From Virgibacillus dokdonensis (GTDB taxonomy: Bacteria; Bacillota; Bacilli; Bacillales; Amphibacillaceae): DNA of 64,000 nucleotides. The position numbers and the translations under genes were made by a program. The stretch spans positions 529,315 through 593,314 of the forward strand of contig NZ_LT745763.1 in assembly GCF_900166595.1 (NCBI RefSeq), read 5' to 3'. The notes beneath the pieces are model-generated. The model ran no database searches. It was not told the DNA's origin and saw only the letters and a list, made by a program, of their open reading frames with translations. Shown here piece after piece: positions 62,611 to 64,000 of the stretch. The first letter of the stretch is position 1; every line of letters begins with the position of its first letter.

Positions 62611-62832
62611 TTGCTAATGAATAAAACCATTTCAAAAAAAGAATTACAAGATATGGGTTTTTTGCCTTACCAAGCTGTTGATATTATTAGACAAGCAAAA
62701 TATTACATGGTGAGACAAGGATATCCCTATTATAATAACAAAAGATTAGGACGGGTGCCTTGTCATGCTGTTGAAAATATCATAGGTGTGGACGTATCTC
62801 TGGAGGAAGGGGATACGAATGGCAAAGACTAA
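62611..62832 (+). CDS. Excisionase-like small protein (DUF3173 type)
   Basis: 73 residues with a likely winged-helix pattern (TISKKELQDMGFLPYQAVDI... KRLGRVPCHAVENIIGV). Small proteins of this kind typically precede integrases in Firmicutes conjugative elements and are thought to direct excision. TTG start at 62611 has AAGGAGG 8 nt upstream. Overlaps the integrase by 14 bp. Confidence 0.78.
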   Translation: MLMNKTISKKELQDMGFLPYQAVDIIRQAKYYMVRQGYPYYNNKRLGRVPCHAVENIIGVDVSLEEGDTNGKD

Positions 62833-64000
62833 ATATAAAGGAGTTTATACGGATAATAAAGGAAATTTCTTTTATAATATTGAACTTGGTGTAGATAAGA
62901 TTACGGGAGAAAGGATTCAGAAGAAATCTAGGAAAAACGCTAATGGTGAAAAATTTAAATCTGCAAGAGAAGCTAATAAGGAAGCGACTAGAATAAGAAA
63001 TGAATACCTTAGCCAAAATGGCTATGCCAATTATCGCCTTACTTTTGGTGAGTTTATGGATTTATTTTTTTTACCATACTATCAATCAAGCGTGGAAGAG
63101 GATACTTGGGCATCAAGAAAACATGCTTTTGAATTAATTAGAGACAGGTTTTCTGATAAAAGGCTTAGAGATATTGATGTCAGAGATTGTGAATCCTTTA
63201 GAACTTGGCTCTTGAATGAAACTGGATATTCTCAAAATTATTCTGCGTTGCTCTATGGAGGATTTAGACAAGCACTTGAGTATGCTGTGAATTTGGAATT
63301 TTTAGAGAAAAATATTTCAAAGAAAACAAAAGCAATTCCAAAAGCGAAAAGTGTTGTTGGGTTTTGGACAAAAGAGGAATTTGAAAAGGTTATCTCGATG
63401 ATTTATACTCATAACTTTTATGAGCACATGTGCTTTGTTGCAATTTGGTTATATTATATGACAGGAGTAAGAGTCAGTGAAGGATTGGCACTCTATTGGA
63501 ATGATGTTGATTTCGATAAAAAGAAGTTAAGGGTTCATCACACTTTGCAAATGAAATCAAAAAAAGATTTTAAACGAAAGCCATATACTAAAACGGAAGA
63601 TGGTATTCGCACAATATCGTTAGATGACGATACGTTAGCAATCTTGCAAAACTGGAAACAAGTACAATCAGAGCATGGAATAGATAATTTCATATTAAGC
63701 TATACAGGACTACCTGTTCATAGGTCTACAATCCATAGAATTGTACAACGATATGCCAAAATAGCAAAAGTTACTGTAATACAAGCAAAAGGATTGAGGC
63801 ATTCTCATGTTAGTTATTTAATTAATGAGTTTAATGCTGATGTATTAGTTGTATCACGAAGATTAGGACATAGTTCACCGGAAATAACTTTGAAACATTA
63901 TGCGCACTTATGGAGTAGAAATGATGAACCACTTGCTGAAAAAATGGCAGGGAATATTAAGTTCAATTTTTCTAAGGAAACTTATATGGATTTCAATGGA
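62819..64000 (+). CDS. int: Tyrosine integrase (3' end outside window)
   Basis: 394 codons are visible, still open at the window edge. The N-terminal arm-binding domain (KYKGVYTDNKGNFFYNIELG) is followed by a SAM-like core domain and a catalytic domain. Catalytic residues are Arg in TGVRVSEGL, His-x-x-Arg in GLRHSHVSYL, His in RLGHSSPEITL, and the nucleophile Tyr in LKHYAHL. It catalyses integration and excision of the element. Placement at the right end, with guaA at the left end, suggests attR lies just beyond. Confidence 0.95.
   Translation, partial: MAKTKYKGVYTDNKGNFFYNIELGVDKITGERIQKKSRKNANGEKFKSAREANKEATRIRNEYLSQNGYANYRLTFGEFMDLFFLPYYQSSVEEDTWASRKHAFELIRDRFSDKRLRDIDVRDCESFRTWLLNETGYSQNYSALLYGGFRQALEYAVNLEFLEKNISKKTKAIPKAKSVVGFWTKEEFEKVISMIYTHNFYEHMCFVAIWLYYMTGVRVSEGLALYWNDVDFDKKKLRVHHTLQMKSKKDFKRKPYTKTEDGIRTISLDDDTLAILQNWKQVQSEHGIDNFILSYTGLPVHRSTIHRIVQRYAKIAKVTVIQAKGLRHSHVSYLINEFNADVLVVSRRLGHSSPEITLKHYAHLWSRNDEPLAEKMAGNIKFNFSKETYMDFNG

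Larger units (their letters stand above)
38890..64000 (+). mobile_element. ICEBs1/Tn916-type integrative and conjugative element (right end outside window)
   Basis: Starts after guaA and runs past the window end. It contains ImmA/ImmR regulation, ArdA, helP, conQ, oriT-nicK, conB, conC, conD, conE, conG, a cell-wall hydrolase, a lipoprotein in the exclusion-factor position, and at the right an excisionase-like gene and a tyrosine integrase. The conjugation gene order follows ICEBs1, but the integrase is at the opposite end from the repressor. No Rap/Phr signalling pair was found. Two IS copies and a group II intron are inserted inside. The left boundary is inferred. Confidence 0.85.

Overview
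The window is AT-rich, low-GC Gram-positive DNA from an endospore-forming member of the Bacillaceae. Evidence for this is a GerA-family germination operon, the yeaC-yeaD-yebA-guaA gene order, the appDFABC order, gbsAB with a divergent gbsR, and a LicT/BglP locus. Glycine betaine synthesis genes and an extra betaine-binding lipoprotein suggest a salt-tolerant genus such as Virgibacillus or Oceanobacillus; the genus is an inference. No rRNA, tRNA or CRISPR array was seen.

Chromosomal part (1-38889). From the left: a beta-glucoside operon on the minus strand (licT, RAT/terminator switch, bglP, partial phospho-beta-glucosidase) in which licT carries an in-frame stop; a GT8 glycosyltransferase; a small heat-shock protein; an orphan LuxR-type regulator with a degenerate receiver; gbsB-gbsA with divergent gbsR and an orphan betaine-binding lipoprotein; a YkuI-like c-di-GMP protein; a LOG-family hydrolase; a chemoreceptor with a sigma-D type -10; the appDFABC peptide transporter; a DUF3231 plus membrane-protein pair; a gerA-gerB operon lacking a C gene; an amidase; an AbgT transporter; and yeaC-yeaD-yebA-guaA. 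Intergenic spaces hold many copies of a roughly 60-90 bp repeat whose core is a short hairpin (ACTTGGC-GACAA-GCCAAGT). I saw no copy in the right-hand element.

Mobile part (about 38890 to beyond 64000). An ICEBs1/Tn916-type integrative and conjugative element appears to be inserted at the 3' end of guaA. Its left end holds a second, diverged DUF3231 plus membrane-protein pair, then immA/immR and a divergent Xre gene with paired operators. Next come a small gene block with a Csx16-like protein beside ArdA (candidate anti-defence genes) and helP. The conjugation genes follow: conQ, oriT/nicK, conB, conC, conD, conE, conG, a cell-wall hydrolase, and a lipoprotein in the position of the ICEBs1 exclusion factor. 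The excisionase-like gene and tyrosine integrase lie at the far right; the integrase is cut by the window end.

The element carries three later insertions: two near-identical 1403-bp IS4-family copies, each with its own perfect 9-bp target duplication, and a group II intron. The intron splits conQ between its Walker A and Walker B motifs, so coupling-protein production should depend on splicing. Several terminator-like hairpins sit between conjugation genes, and the cell-wall hydrolase has an M23 peptidase where ICEBs1 CwlT has NlpC/P60.
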